A stretch of DNA of 64,000 nt from Gordionus sp. m RMFG-2023 (Eukaryota; Nematomorpha; Gordioida; Chordodea; Parachordodidae): assembly GCF_954871325.1 (NCBI RefSeq), contig NC_088778.1, forward strand, positions 29,249,120 through 29,313,119, given 5' to 3'. The position numbers and the translations under genes are program-made. Of the stretch, positions 13,101 to 21,971 are shown piece after piece. The notes beneath the pieces are model-generated. The model was given only the letters and a program-made list of their open reading frames with translations. It made no database searches and was not told the DNA's origin. Numbering within the stretch: position 1 is the stretch's first letter; each line of letters opens with the position of its first letter.

Positions 13101-16100
13101 AAGGGATGTGCCATCTATAACGATTGAGTTAACTAACCAAGCTCGATCTTTTCAATTAAATTCTATTTTAGATTTTTTAAATTATTTTGAAAATACTTGG
13201 ATTAACAGTAATGCCAAGTTCAAATATGAAATGTGGAACACATTTGATGTTAGAGGGGTGAGGACGAATAACCACGTTGAAGGATTTAATCGTGCTTTAA
13301 AGGAATACGTTTCTTATCCTCACCCCAATATTTATTTATTTATTGATATCATTAAAAATATAGAACAAGATATGGATCTTATGTTGATGCAATTAGATGA
13401 TGGGCGAAAAGTTACCGAAAGAAGAAAAAAATATATCTTATTAGATTATAAAATAAGAGAGATAATGATACTTTATTGTGGAAATTTATATAGTCCCATT
13501 GAATATTTGGATAAAATATCCAGATATTTATATTCTAAAAAATGCATTGGTGTTTAGCTCATTTTTTTTATACTGGTAACTTTTTGCCCATCATCTAATC
13601 AATTTGTTTTATATTTTTTTTGAAATCATTAAAAAAATATCATTACTGTTGATCCAAGTTATTTTATTGTAGTTGGGTTTGGCTGAAATGGTCTATGCCA
13701 ATTTCAAAATCTATTTATGTTCCTCAACTATTGTTATACCATCATTTGTGGAGAGTTTTATATGGTAAAAGTTCATAATACTAATCATAATGTTCTTGAG
13801 ATTGGAATGCCTGAATGGTACACTAAACCCTTCCTTTGTATATTTTTTTTATCAGTTTGTATAACTTATATTTATTGTCGTTATATTTTTTTTATAAATT
13901 ATTTCAATTCAAAATTATCATTTTTATTATTGTTTCGCGCACTTTTATAAAATTATTTTTTTTATTTAACCTGATATATGTAATTAAATTCTTATAAAAT
14001 AAATTTTTAATATTGTCTACGCGAATTTTTAGAAAAATTTTATAATGAATAATAATTTAATGTTTTGTATTGTCAAATTATACACTTGAAATAAAAAGAA
14101 ATTAATATGTATCCATAAGTTAATCAGATATTTAAAGGAATAATAAGTATAAATACCTACTATAAAAATTTTATCAAAGGAGTTCTTGGTAAGAAAAAAT
14201 AATCAACGATCCCATTAATCTTTAGAAATAACAAAAAAAAATGAGTTAATCTGATATTTAAAGGAATAATAAGTATAAATACCTACTTTAAAAATTTTAT
14301 CAAAGGAGTTCTTAGTAAGAAAAAATAATCAACGATCCCATTAATCTTTAGAAATAACAAAAAAAAATGAGTTAATTAGATATTTAAAGGAATAATAAGT
14401 ATAAATACCTACTATAAAAATTTTATCAAAGGAGTTCTTAGTAAGAAAAAATAATCAACGATCCCATTAATCTTTAGAAATAACAAAAAAAAATTGAGTT
14501 AATCAGATATTTAAAGGAATAATAAGTATAAATACCTACTATAAAAATTTTATACAAAGGAGTTCTTAGTAAGAAAAAATAATCAACGATCCCATTAATC
14601 TTTAGAAATAACAAAAAAAAATGAGTTGATCAGATATTTAAAGGAATAATAAGTATAAATACCTACTATAAAAATTTTATCAAAGGAGTTCTTAGTAAGA
14701 AAAAATAATCAACGATCCCATTAATCTTTAGAAATAACAAAAAAAAATTAGTTAATCAGATATTTAAAGGAATAATAAGTATAAATACCTACTATAAAAA
14801 TTTTATCAAAGGAGTTCTTAGTAAGAAAAAAAACGATCCCATTAATCTTTAGAAATAACAAAAAAAATTAGTTAATCAGATATTTAAAGGAATAATAGTA
14901 ATAACCTACTGTAAAAATTTTATCAAAGGAGTTCTTAGTAAGAAAAAATAATCAACGATCCCATTAATCTTTAGAAATAACAAAAAAAATTAGTTAATCA
15001 GATATTTAAAGAAATAATCGTAATAACCTACTGTAAAAATTTTATCAAAGGAGTTCTTAGTAAGAAAAAATAATCAACGATCCCATTAATCATTAGAAAA
15101 AACAAAAAAAATGAGTTAATCAGATATTTAAAGGAATAATAAGTATATATACCTACTGTAAAAATTTTATTTATATAGTTCCTAGTAAAAAAAATTAACG
15201 ATTTCATTAATCATTAGAAATAACAAAAAATATTAAAATATATGAGTAAATGTGATATTTATAGAAATAATAAATATCTATTTTCCATTTACCCTCAAAT
15301 ATATTTTCTACCCAGCTACAAGTCTCATGAAATTATATACAGAAAACGAGGTAAATAAATTACTCCTAGTTTACCATTCTAGGTTATTTTTTTATAATAA
15401 ATATTACAAAAAAATTGATTTATATTTTTATTGTTAAACAGATAAGTTATCTAATGCAGAAGAAAAATTTGTTATGAATTATTATAAAAAATATATATAA
15501 TATTGAATAAATTCTATTTATTAAATATGTTAATAATATTAAAATATGCAATTTATATTATAAATATATTAAATAAATTATATTAATTATTATATTTTAA
15601 TAAAATCTTATAATCTTACAATTTAATATATTTACATCATAATTTACATATTATATCTAATTTAAATAAATATGTATTTTCAATATTATATTATATTATT
15701 AATTTATATAAATATTTAATACTAAAATTATATATTTTCTAATATTTATATTAATAAACTTTTCTTTATATCAAATTAATTAAATAATAAATAATTTACT
15801 TTAAATAGTAAAATCTGTCTAATCTGTAAAGTTTAAATTTTTTAATATTTTTAAATCTCTCGCTTCAAACTTATAGGGGCCATTTTGTCAGCCATTTTAG
15901 CTTATTTGCTTTTTTAACATTTTTTAATAATAGTAATTGCGGACTGTAACCTAATATTATATTATATCCTAAAAAGGAATATTTAGAAATTAAAGAAATA
16001 AGAACGCAGACGATAATAATTTCCAAAGACAAATCCTATTTTTTTAGAACTTTTTTAAAAATTTGAATAGACGGATATGGGGTTGACTAAACTGCAAATG

Positions 16101-19100
16101 CTTAGGTAAAAATTTGATATATATTCTATTAATTGAAATACGCCAACTTAAGGATTTAATATTAAAAAAAAATTAAGATGTAACTATAAGTTTTTTTAAT
16201 TTAATTATATTAAATGATTTTAACTATTTTTTATGAGATAAAAGGAAATACAACTATTAATGTATATTTATTTATTTATTGATGATATCTAATAATTTAA
16301 TTTTTATAAATTAATTATATCATAAGAAAATGAATCTCACTTCAATTAATAGAATATATATCTAAAATTTTTACCTAAGCATTTGCAGTTTAGTCGAACC
16401 GGACGGATAAGACAACCTCTATTTAAACAAGGGACGCGTTACGTTTTTTTTATTAAAAAATTACGGCAAAACGTAAACGCTCAATTTATGCGCACTATAA
16501 TATGAGACATTTTGTCTCCGCGGCTAATTGTCTTTTCGTAAGCAATAATTTTATAATAATAACTGTCAATTACTTACAAACCTAGAGGAATATAAAAAAA
16601 AGGTAAACTATATAGAATTTATTTTTTATATTGTTTATATTATAAAACACATATCTTAAGCTTAAAAAAGAGGAGTATAATATTACTTGCAAGCGTATAT
16701 CAAAAGCGAATTCATATTCGTCGGCTCGATTTCGATATTTTTGTTTTCGAGATCTCGCGAATCTTTCACCCTCCATTCCGCCGCCAAAGAGCGAGCCGAT
16801 TTTTCCAACATGATTGACGCGCCAAAATGTTTGGGTTGGGTGACCAGAATGAACGAGTTCTCGTTCACGTATTCCCGATTGAAGAGAATTATTCGGTTGA
16901 ACTGAGAAGGAAAAAAAATAAATAATAAGAGTGAATGAATGAATGGATAAATAGAACATACGAGTAAATAATTAAAACGGGACATAAAATGGTGGATAAA
17001 AATTGAGGGATGAATAACCCTGCGGGAGGAAGTAAGATTAAATCAGATCATGAAAATAAAATTAACGAGTTTGCTCTATATTTTAAAATTGAATAAATTA
17101 CATGAGATTTTGTGTTTTAGTGTAAATTTTAAAGGAATTAATAAAAATTTCCTTTTTCATTTTTTTTTAAAAAAAATATTTATAGTTGTCGCTTTTTAAA
17201 TAAATCAATTTCCTGTCATTTTTTCGAAAAAAAAAAATTAAAAAAATAAAATAAAATAAAATGGAAAGGTGGGTTTAATAAAAAAAAATTTTAATAAAAA
17301 AATGCTATTATAAAAATAAAAATAAATAAAAAAAGTGTATAGAAAGTTTCAATGAGGGATGGATTTATATTTTATCATTATACATAATTCAGTCCTTCCT
17401 TCCAAGTGTCCACTTCCGAACTCCAGCAATTATCGCTTTATCCCTTTACTAATCGAGATGCTATATTTGTGCCACCCCTTCCAAGTTTCCCAAACCCCTA
17501 AGAGAATAACAGAATAAAGCGACCAAATGTCCCGCGAAATCCAGAACATTTTTTTAGAAAATCCCACTAAATAATCATGAAATCTTAAAATTAGATAAAA
17601 TCTCTTAAGTTTCTTTATTTAGGCTCAATATCAGCATGAATTTTACGACGGTACAAATTGTAAAATCTTCCTTAAATGGGTCTTCTGACACTGAAATAAA
17701 ACTAAGTCGAAGCATACAAAGAAGTAGCTCAGAATTATTTTTAAAAACCAATTATCCAATATAACTAAAATAAGATATAATTTTAAATGATAATTAGATA
17801 TGAATATCTTAAAGTGATGACATTGAACGATATAAAATCAAGTTCGAACATTTTGAAAAATAATAGTAGATATAGTTGGCTTATAAAACTTATAAATATC
17901 AATGAATATGCAATAATTTTATTACGCTTTTACAAAATTCGTAAAGATTTATCTCATCTAAACAAAAATCGGTGAAAGCAATTAACAAAATTTTTTTTTC
18001 ATGTTCCCCATTTAAATGCGGCGAAAAATTGGCTCTTCATTCTCATTAGTTTTATTGAAAGTCAAATTGATGGTAAAGCAGAATTTTGCACACGCGTGTA
18101 ATCTCACTTTTCTTATTATTTCGCATTGAAAAACCCCCGCAAACTCACTTTTATAATATGTCAGGTCTGGTGACGAAACATCTGATATTGCGTCAAAATG
18201 AAAGATGGGCGCCAACCGACTTTAAATTAAAAAACTGGTTGATATTCTTGTTACTAAATCTAAACAACGTTTCATTAATTATTGCCATGTGTCACGAATG
18301 CGCGAGGAGCGCAAAAACAATGTAACCACCATTTTGTTATTATTTGAAGAGAGAAGAAAAAAATAATAATTGGCAACTCTGGAATATGATGCCATTGTTT
18401 TTTTTTATTTTAACAAATTTCTTTTTATAGAAAAAAAAATTATAAAAATAATTAACAGACGATATTTGATGAGGGGAAAAAATGGTAGCCAAATTTTTAA
18501 AAAATATCATTTAAATTCATTCAATCCGTGTTTGAATCTTAGAATTACAAAGCTTTAAAAAAATGGCGTCGCTAGTCTTTAACGGGAGAGGAAAACAGGA
18601 AATAGAATGAGCTGCGATTCTATAGATAATATTAATTATTATAGATTTTGTTGAGATCATAAAACTCATTTTTTGAAAATGGCTAAATGGACCCTTAATC
18701 ATCTGTATTATTCTCATTTAAAAATTGTTATATGGGTTACGCTGCATTTATAGTAAATGCGTGCGATATTTAACGCAGCGTTATTACAGCTGATTGGTTC
18801 CAACATAAGGTAAACAAATTTAAGTTTAAGTTAAAATTATTTTATATAATATTTATGAAAAATCATATACCTTTTTATCGAATTCTCTATTATATTTATA
18901 ATCGTATCGCATATATTTTTATAAACGCGTTGCAACATATGTTTTTCAAATTTTATCATAGCGTTATCATCATATCGCTTCATATTTATAAATTTTTACC
19001 TATTTATTGGCTTGATTTTGTAACAACTTAACGCGTTTACTATAAATGCGGCGAGAAGAAATAACCGAGAAAATAGAAATTTTATGAAACGAGTAGATTA

Positions 19101-19383
19101 TAAATGAAATCAAAACAAATCCGCTCCGCCCTTCGCAATAACGAAAAAAAATAAGCTAGGAAAATAAATATATAGGTTTCTAAAAACTAGTCTTAATCCG
19201 CGATGGGGCTCGAACGACCACAAATAAAGTTGGAAATGCTGCCCGTGGAAAGCGGAAACGGCTGCCGAAGCCGAATGGATGATGGAATCGTGCCCGTAAT
19301 CGAGGATGGCCTGGTGGCAGTCAGAAGTCGAGGCGTAGGATATCAGATGGGCGCCATCTTGAGTAAAACCAAGGAACACGTGA
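747..19383 (-). CDS. DCAF15: DCAF15-like gene, seven exons found, N-terminus missing
   Basis: DCAF15 is the substrate receptor that docks on DDB1 in CUL4-RBX1 ubiquitin ligases. Read from 19383 down to 747, the exons keep the order of the human protein. The first exon found has HVFLGFTQDGAHLISYAS and FQLYLWSFEPHRGLRLV, close to human HIFLGFSKCGRYVLSYTSS and YHLYWWEFNVHSKLKLV (recalled, not searched). The last two have YLKVEQRLLDIEAF, VVVYDYDTLVLE and FSTNLRLSWDF, close to YLTVEQLTLDFEY, FSDYDIVILE and YHTSLKVAWDL. Junction phases agree from 16687 to 747: 2, 1, 2, 0, 1, measured as nucleotides carried over. The exons are richer in G+C than the DNA around them. The start-codon exon and the part between 19188 and 16902 were not found. 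Repeats fill the introns but no element was seen inside an exon. An alternative is another DET1/DCAF-like protein. Confidence 0.7.
1223..1657 (-). CDS. DCAF15: DCAF15-like exon, VEQ...YDYD block
   Basis: The donor is TTTG|GTAATT below 1223. Two acceptors are possible, ctctag before 1657 and aatcag before 1649; the second suits the upstream exon ending in phase 0. The frame stays open and reads SLYLKVEQRLLDIEAF near its middle and SVNRYLYKSVVVYDYDTLVL near its end. Between them lies an Asn/Ser/Lys-rich insertion (NDGNSSDKNMANNNGNKKKG) that human DCAF15 lacks. The conserved blocks correspond to the start of the C-terminal DCAF15 domain. Confidence 0.7.
1660..2750. other. Intron DNA, nothing recognised
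   Basis: AT-rich sequence with many poly-A/T runs in the intron between the exons at 1657 and 4701. No coding frame, RNA gene or clear repeat border was seen. Confidence 0.5.
2755..4645. mobile_element. Diverged fold-back element with G-rich core
   Basis: The left flank (about 2790-2930) and right flank (about 4500-4640) are imperfect inverted copies. Left ttgaccttaggaaagtaaat and ggtatcaatcgatag answer right tactttcctaaggtcaagg and ctatcgattgatac; gagcacgaa answers ttcgtgctc. Between them lie loosely repeated stretches with GGTATCAAAT, TTGGTCTTAATAGG and long G runs (near 3130, 3250 and 3340-3357). No transposase frame was seen, so this looks like an old non-autonomous DNA element. Confidence 0.45.
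4701..4881 (-). CDS. DCAF15: DCAF15-like linker exon, Ser/Thr/Arg rich
   Basis: This GC-rich block lies in AT-rich DNA. Read on the minus strand from acceptor aaaaaaag (before 4881), one nucleotide completes the codon left open by the exon at 5742-5934. The frame then stays open with PTKSTRGPSVESRSTYYSF and NRDSYDSHDETEARNTENS. The donor is GATGAG|GTAGTA, or the overlapping GTA|GTAATG three bases on. Composition fits the disordered linker that joins the two folded parts of DCAF15. There is little sequence identity to rely on; the call rests on phase, composition and position. The polypyrimidine tract is weak. Confidence 0.5.
5742..5934 (-). CDS. DCAF15: DCAF15-like exon, DLKHEL...PFFEP block
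   Basis: Acceptor tttctctgcag and donor GAGAA|GTAAGA bound a 193-nt exon. The peptide TCDFRLDLKHELANSHGPFF, then EPRQACLPSGFILLRLADAL, parallels the human segment GFMLHTKYQVVYPFPTFQP, then QLKKDQVVLLNTSYSLVA. The Cys in TCDFRLDLKH, with the CYKC in the exon before, could complete the zinc site recalled for human DCAF15 (CxxC and a later Cys/His). Both overhangs (2 nt in, 2 nt out) match the neighbouring exons. Confidence 0.6.
6480..8060. repeat. Cluster of decayed palindromic MITE pieces
   Basis: Several copies of one palindromic family lie end to end. One ends at 6949 with GTTTAGCAACACTA. One runs 7605-7812, starting TAGTGTTGTTAAAAAGCCC, with internal arms 'cccgattaagattttag' and 'cataatctttatcggg'. 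Another has arms at about 7910-7945 and 8000-8050 (gctaactcaatatttt / aaaatattgagttagc). They share an inner motif 'agcaaaatctccaggctt' with copies elsewhere in the window. Confidence 0.5.
8082..8188 (-). CDS. DCAF15: DCAF15-like exon with CYKC motif
   Basis: A 107-nt exon bounded by acceptor attaattaaag and donor TTACG|GTAAAT. It reads LDKIGHETPNQRCYKCYLTL, then IYYETQVIRDAIDYYG. One leading nucleotide fits the 2-nt overhang of the exon ending at 16687, and one trailing nucleotide fits the 2-nt start at 5934. This triple phase agreement, and the CxxC pair at the expected place for the zinc-binding loop, are the main support. It is short, so it would be missed without its neighbours. Confidence 0.5.
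8745..9170. repeat. A-rich tandem repeat, about three copies
   Basis: Units of roughly 133-146 bp share 'gattacaaatatcaaaaaag' and 'gagaaaagatggcaaaaaaa' (near 8781/8914/9060 and 8868/9008). The array abuts the outer end of the left MULE arm. Minus-strand frames rich in Phe/Leu across it are only translations of A-rich repeat. Confidence 0.6.
9163..10104 (-). pseudogene. MULE transposase, C-terminally truncated copy
   Basis: A 313-residue open frame with MULE (Mutator-like) DDE transposase motifs. DGTFNAAPKLFKQFYTI (about residues 133-149) carries the first Asp. INNTLIICAYILLPDKYKNT follows. ATIDFENGVFLALKEIFP carries the second Asp, then KGCYFHFCQCIVRRIQ with the family's C/H pair. The third catalytic residue, in the NNHVEGFNRAL motif, is absent because the arm ends there; the last ten or so residues are read from the adjoining A-rich repeat. 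No stop interrupts the remaining frame, unlike the right-arm copy. It would cut and paste DNA if complete; this copy cannot. Confidence 0.8.
9189..11344 (-). mobile_element. Left arm of inverted MULE duplication
   Basis: This 2156-bp arm is the near-perfect reverse complement of 11480-13234. The arms are separated by a 135-bp unique spacer (11345-11479). The left arm holds the MULE transposase body, an 81-bp repeat array with about eight copies, and the zinc-finger exon near 11190-11340. The arms differ in length by 401 bp, almost exactly five 81-bp units. The left arm stops inside the transposase and meets A-rich satellite, so it is truncated. Confidence 0.8.
10262..10920 (-). repeat. 81-bp tandem array, eight copies, each with a mini-exon
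   Basis: Units begin near 10291, 10372, 10453, 10534, 10615, 10696, 10777 and 10858. On the minus strand each unit reads ttcttag, then a 33-nt block encoding (A/T)SNNMIPPTNQ, then gtaaat and 41 more bases to the next ttcttag. That is a 33-nt candidate exon plus a 48-nt candidate intron. Both lengths are multiples of three, so the whole array is also one open 27-residue repeat frame on this strand. The right arm carries three copies of the same unit. Confidence 0.8.
11345..11479. other. Unique spacer between the MULE inverted arms
   Basis: 135 bp present once, between the mirror-image arms. It includes 'ctatttttcag' and no clear frame. In the + orientation it lies just upstream of the zinc-finger exon and may include that gene's 5' region. 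Confidence 0.6.
11494..11623 (+). CDS. FLYWCH-like zinc-finger exon of the MULE gene
   Basis: ATG at 11494 opens MIPSHFRKYDSYNTTMYYKC, then TRPSCAGKWIFKNNTFQKSK and QCT. The CxxxxC pair after an aromatic stretch resembles the FLYWCH finger that often precedes MULE transposases and binds their ends. The later His pair is not evident. The exon ends at the donor TGTACAG|GTATTT with one nucleotide over (phase 1). In the left arm the equivalent donor is altered (ACCGTTATAT). The frame stays open upstream of 11494, so the true start could lie in the spacer. Confidence 0.5.
11664..12123 (+). CDS. Six candidate phase-1 mini-exons linking finger and transposase
   Basis: Candidate exons at 11664-11711 (48 nt), 11759-11800 (42), 11845-11871 (27), 11932-11964 (33), 12013-12042 (30) and 12091-12123 (33). 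Each follows a good acceptor (attatag, ttttatag, tttctccag, attcttag) and precedes gtaaaa or gtaaat. All are multiples of three and all enter and leave in phase 1, as do the finger exon before and the transposase exon after. Encoded pieces end alike: ...VKSIATQ, TDPINVDSISVATQ, TTIETITNQ, ASNNMIPPTNQ, TSNNMIPPNQ, TSNNMIPPTNQ. The 30-nt copy lost exactly one codon. Splicing is inferred, not shown. Confidence 0.55.
12311..13557 (+). pseudogene. MULE transposase, full length but frame-broken
   Basis: After acceptor gtatattag the exon starts in phase 1 (GT, then ACT CAT TTT ATG ATG). It shows the whole MULE domain order: DGMFNAAPKLFKQFYTI, ATIDFKNGVFLALKEIF, then after 13078 the C-terminal part with TNNHVEGFNRALKEY, whose Glu is the third catalytic residue. 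Compared with the left arm it has a one-base loss near 12652 and a several-base loss near 12960, so the frame is broken twice. The first catalytic motif also reads DGMF instead of DGTF, and TIDFE has become TIDFK. It is therefore dead as it stands. Confidence 0.75.
13640..13800 (-). repeat. Shrunken MULE scrap made of four joined pieces
   Basis: Short diverged matches to the left-arm transposase occur in the same order but with the intervening DNA gone: 'cattactgttgatccaagt' (compare near 9210), 'ccaatttcaaaatctat' (near 9500), 'tttatgttcctcaactattg' (near 9820) and 'aaaagttcataatact' (near 10050). It is an old internally deleted derivative lying next to the intact 3' end, in opposite orientation. 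Confidence 0.6.
14117..15240. repeat. 120-127 bp tandem array, nine copies
   Basis: Units begin with gttaatcagatatttaaagg near 14117, 14243, 14370, 14496, 14623, 14750, 14870, 14992 and 15114, with a decayed tenth unit from about 15240. Each holds 'aagtataaatacctact', 'atcaaaggagttcttagtaag' (21 bases less the last) and 'cgatcccattaatc'. The last three copies are 4-5 bp shorter. No open frame runs across units. Confidence 0.85.
15250..16060. other. Very AT-rich DNA, nothing recognised
   Basis: Almost pure A/T between the tandem array and the MITE, with no frame longer than about 60 codons and no repeat border. Confidence 0.5.
16081..16400. mobile_element. MITE with long inverted ends and 8-bp flanking repeat
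   Basis: Ends ggttgactaaactgcaaatg (16081 on) and catttgcagtttagtcgaacc (to 16400) pair with one indel. Pairing runs on for about 57 bp through 'cttaggtaaaaattt' and 'attaattgaa'. GACGGATA stands on both sides (16070-16077 and 16402-16409), which suggests an 8-bp target duplication of the hAT kind. No coding capacity. Confidence 0.65.
16687..16901 (-). CDS. DCAF15: DCAF15-like exon, FNRIILFNRE block
   Basis: Acceptor tttccttctcag and donor TTGCAA|GTAATA bound 215 nt of GC-richer sequence. The frame reads FNRIILFNREYVNENSFIL, VTQPKHFGASIMLEKSARSL, then a charged stretch ending MNSLLIYACK. It takes the place of the human block SKVIVFGFN...YVSTVAVPP, with weak identity. The opposite strand is also open over this interval, but it lacks splice borders that connect to anything. 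Confidence 0.5.
17000..18700. other. Intron DNA, nothing certain
   Basis: AT-rich with scattered GC patches near 17400-17540 and 18010-18330. Short frames exist on both strands but have no recognisable motif and no phase-compatible splice borders. The DCAF15 segment expected between the exons at 16901 and 19188 was looked for here and not found. Confidence 0.4.
18740..19053. mobile_element. Small MITE
   Basis: Ends cgctgcatttatagtaaatgc (less the last base) at 18740 and gcgtttactataaatgcggcg (less the first) to 19053 form an inverted pair of about 22 bp. The inside repeats 'gcgtt' and 'ataacgc' motifs. It has no open frame and no clear target duplication. Confidence 0.5.
19188..19383 (-). 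CDS. DCAF15: DCAF15-like exon, FLGF...LYLWSFEPHR block
   Basis: This is the most recognisable exon. After acceptor cctatttag the frame reads HVFLGFTQDGAHLISYAS, an insertion rich in His/Ser/Ala (DCHQAILDYGHDSIIHSASA), then FQLYLWSFEPHRGLRLV. The two conserved pieces match the first WD40-like repeat of DCAF15. The 3' border is uncertain: the best GT (CTA|GTTTTT near 19187) is a poor donor. A 1-nt overhang at the start shows that at least one more exon lies upstream, which I did not find. Confidence 0.7.
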
Positions 19384-19399
19384 CTAAATAGGCTTAATT

Positions 19400-20720
19400 A
19401 ATAAAAAAATTAATTTAATCTTTGTATCATTAATTTCAAATTATTTATACACACGAGGTCTTTTAATTTTTTTTTTTAATTAATAGTCTATTTATAAACT
19501 AAATTTTTTAAAGGTTATTATTATATCAATAATATTTCGAAATGCCATTTTATTTCTCAAAAAAATCAAAATAGAAATGGTTCAGTGATAAATAGACGAC
19601 ACGTCGGGTTTAATAAAATGCCTCTACTTCACCATTTTTTTTTATCGAGTACACTTACGCTACTTATGAAACAAATTGCATACCTATCTAAGTTACTATC
19701 CCCGCTATTTTATATTTTTAGGCCCAGATGTTTTTATTCGTTTATTTCTTTTTTTGCGACACCATCCCGATTTTTAAATTTTAATTTTTAAAACCCATAC
19801 AAGAAATGAGCAATTCCGCCCGGAAGTCTCTAAAATCGATAAATTAAAGGGTAAAAAAAATGGTGCGTTAACGTGATGTGGACCTGTTCGGGCATTATTT
19901 TTGCAGGTTAAAACCAATATGGAAACCGATAACTCGACTTTTAAAGTTTTAAATCTTTATTTTATAAACCTTGCCTGACCACTCAAGCCCCGGTCCATTT
20001 AAATCATTCGCGACTAAAGTTTGTTTATATCGCCATATTAAATTTTTTTTAAACAGTTTTATTTTAATAGCGAAATATTCTCGAAAATAAAAAGAGATAG
20101 GCAGGAGGCGTATTGAAATGAAACTTTTATTACGACTTTTTTTTTAAAAAAATAAAATATAGTACAAAATATAAATACAAAATTGTTAAAAATTATAATA
20201 GCGATAAAAAAAAATTTTTATCGATCTTTTAATTTTTTTAATAGATTAGAAATTATTTTCTTTCTTTCTTTTCTTTTCTTTTCTTTCCTTTTTCTTTGTT
20301 CAATTAACTGGAATTATATTATGGTATTTATTTTAAGTCTAAAAAGCAATTACATTTTATTTAATTATTATATATATATTTTTTTTAATATTATATACGT
20401 TATCTAGTAGCAGCAAGTTTTTATTTTTCAATAAATACCATAAAACCTGTCTAATATGGGTACCGACTTCAGTTACCCAATTTATCAAGACCAATATTAG
20501 TTGAATAGGAATTATATTTTGAATCAAAATTGGTCAAATTAAGGCGTTACCTAAATTATCAGGAATCAAGTTTTACTGTATTGATGGTGTTTTTAGGCTC
20601 AAGAAACAATTAGGGGGGGGGGGGGGCATGGTTAGTTATTGTCATAATGTAAGTAAAATCATTGTAATTATATAATCATAAATACTACATATTGTTCTAC
20701 TCAAAATTCAATATTGCATT
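19400..20720. other. No feature recognised
   Basis: AT-rich DNA upstream of the DCAF15-like exon. A pyrimidine tract lies at 20255-20300 (ttcttt repeats). GC patches at 19800-20060 were read in all frames without finding the missing N-terminal exon. Confidence 0.4.
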
Positions 20721-20721
20721 T

Positions 20722-21039
20722 GGTGTTGTTAAAAAGCCCCATTTGAGTCTACCAAATTGATATTATGTAAGCCTAGAAATTTGGCAAAAATAGATGTCAA
20801 TGCCCTTTATGAGCAAAATCTCCAGGCTTGGATAATATTATTTTGGTCAAAATCTTAAATTGAGTGAAACGGTTTTTCCGTTCGATACGGTAATAGGAAG
20901 AGTAAAAATCCCAGGAATAAAAGCTACCCCTCCCCCGAAAAATTTTAAATAATTTATAAAACGCTTCTTGAAATTTTCTCAGATAAAGTTAGGATTGGTC
21001 CAGGCCAACCTTCTCAAATTGGGTCATTTAACAACACTA
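20722..21039. mobile_element. MITE, TAGTGTTGTTAAA family
   Basis: Starts ggtgttgttaaaaagcccc and ends gggtcatttaacaacacta, an inverted pair of about 25 bp with mismatches. It holds the family motif 'agcaaaatctccaggctt' and 'ataatattattttggtcaaa'. No frame. Confidence 0.55.
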
Positions 21040-21971
21040 AAGTAAAGCATATATTGATAAACTAATAAGGAAAAGAGAATAGAGAATTACCCAAAATTTT
21101 TTGTTCATTTGAATTTGTCTATTTGTTTATTTCCATTGTTTTTTTTATTAAGAAAGAATTTAAATTATTAGCCTTGGTATTGACGTTCGATTGAGATATA
21201 TTTTTAGAATTTTAAAAAGGTCTAAAAAAAATCCCTTATTTTAGCTAGTTTTAACTATTTGGTGGCTCTTATTTTTTGTATTTGTTCACGTTTTTTTTGT
21301 TTTTTTTTAATTTTCATTCTGTTTAGTCAATCGAACCAGGATACATTCTGAGACTTTTTTTCAATTTTAAGTATTCTAATTAAAAAGCTTTCGAAAAAAA
21401 TTATGTACATATTTTTTTCCCCTCTCATTATCTAATATTATATATAATAATGACAAAAAAATTAATTAAAAATATTGGAAATGGTAGTTGTTTGGGATAA
21501 ATATCAGATAGGGTCTGTTAAAAAAACTGTGGATCAGTGCAGCCCTAGCAATTACAATTCAAAAAAATACTGGTGATTGGTAATTTAATTTCTATTTTTT
21601 AAAAAAAAATTTGCCACTCTGACCCACCATCTTTACCCAAAAAAAAATCCTAGATAAGCCACTGCTTTGGAAAGTATTTAATTTAAAGGCAGTATAAAAA
21701 CTATATGATAAGCATTATTAATTTATAACAAGCTATCAACTATTTTTTCAAATTCTAACTCTTGGTGCTATGGGGATAAATCATAATATTTTGTTGTACC
21801 ATTGTTTTTGTATTTATTTAAAAATGTTAATATATTATTTATATTTTTGCAATTATAAATTTTATTTTAAACAATTATTATTTAATCTTAAACAACCTAG
21901 TACAGCTGATGGTATGTGTTTTATATGCTTAACATAATGATTTTAAACTCAAATTTTATAATAAATATCAG

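Larger units (their letters stand above)
11480..13557 (+). mobile_element. MULE element, right arm plus unique 3' end
   Basis: The right arm (11480-13234) mirrors the left arm; 13235-13557 adds the transposase C-terminus missing on the left. Order on the + strand: FLYWCH-like zinc-finger exon, six candidate mini-exons, then the transposase exon. No clear terminal inverted repeat or target duplication of a simple MULE was identified; the duplicated arms may hide it. The element sits inside a large intron of the DCAF15-like gene, in the opposite orientation. Confidence 0.7.

Noticed and set aside
14117-15240. CRISPR-like array
   Set aside because: Units are 120-127 bp direct repeats with no unique spacers, in a eukaryotic genome. 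It is an ordinary satellite.
16687-16905. Plus-strand frame opposite the DCAF15-like exon
   Set aside because: It has no splice partners in phase. The minus strand has both borders and a phase match to the next exon.
17400-17540. GC patch as the missing DCAF15 segment
   Set aside because: All minus-strand frames were read; none gives the expected motif or suitable splice borders.
19860-19980. Plus-strand gene start after a good acceptor (tttttgcag, then ATGGAAACC)
   Set aside because: The frame closes after about 17 codons and has no donor or motif.
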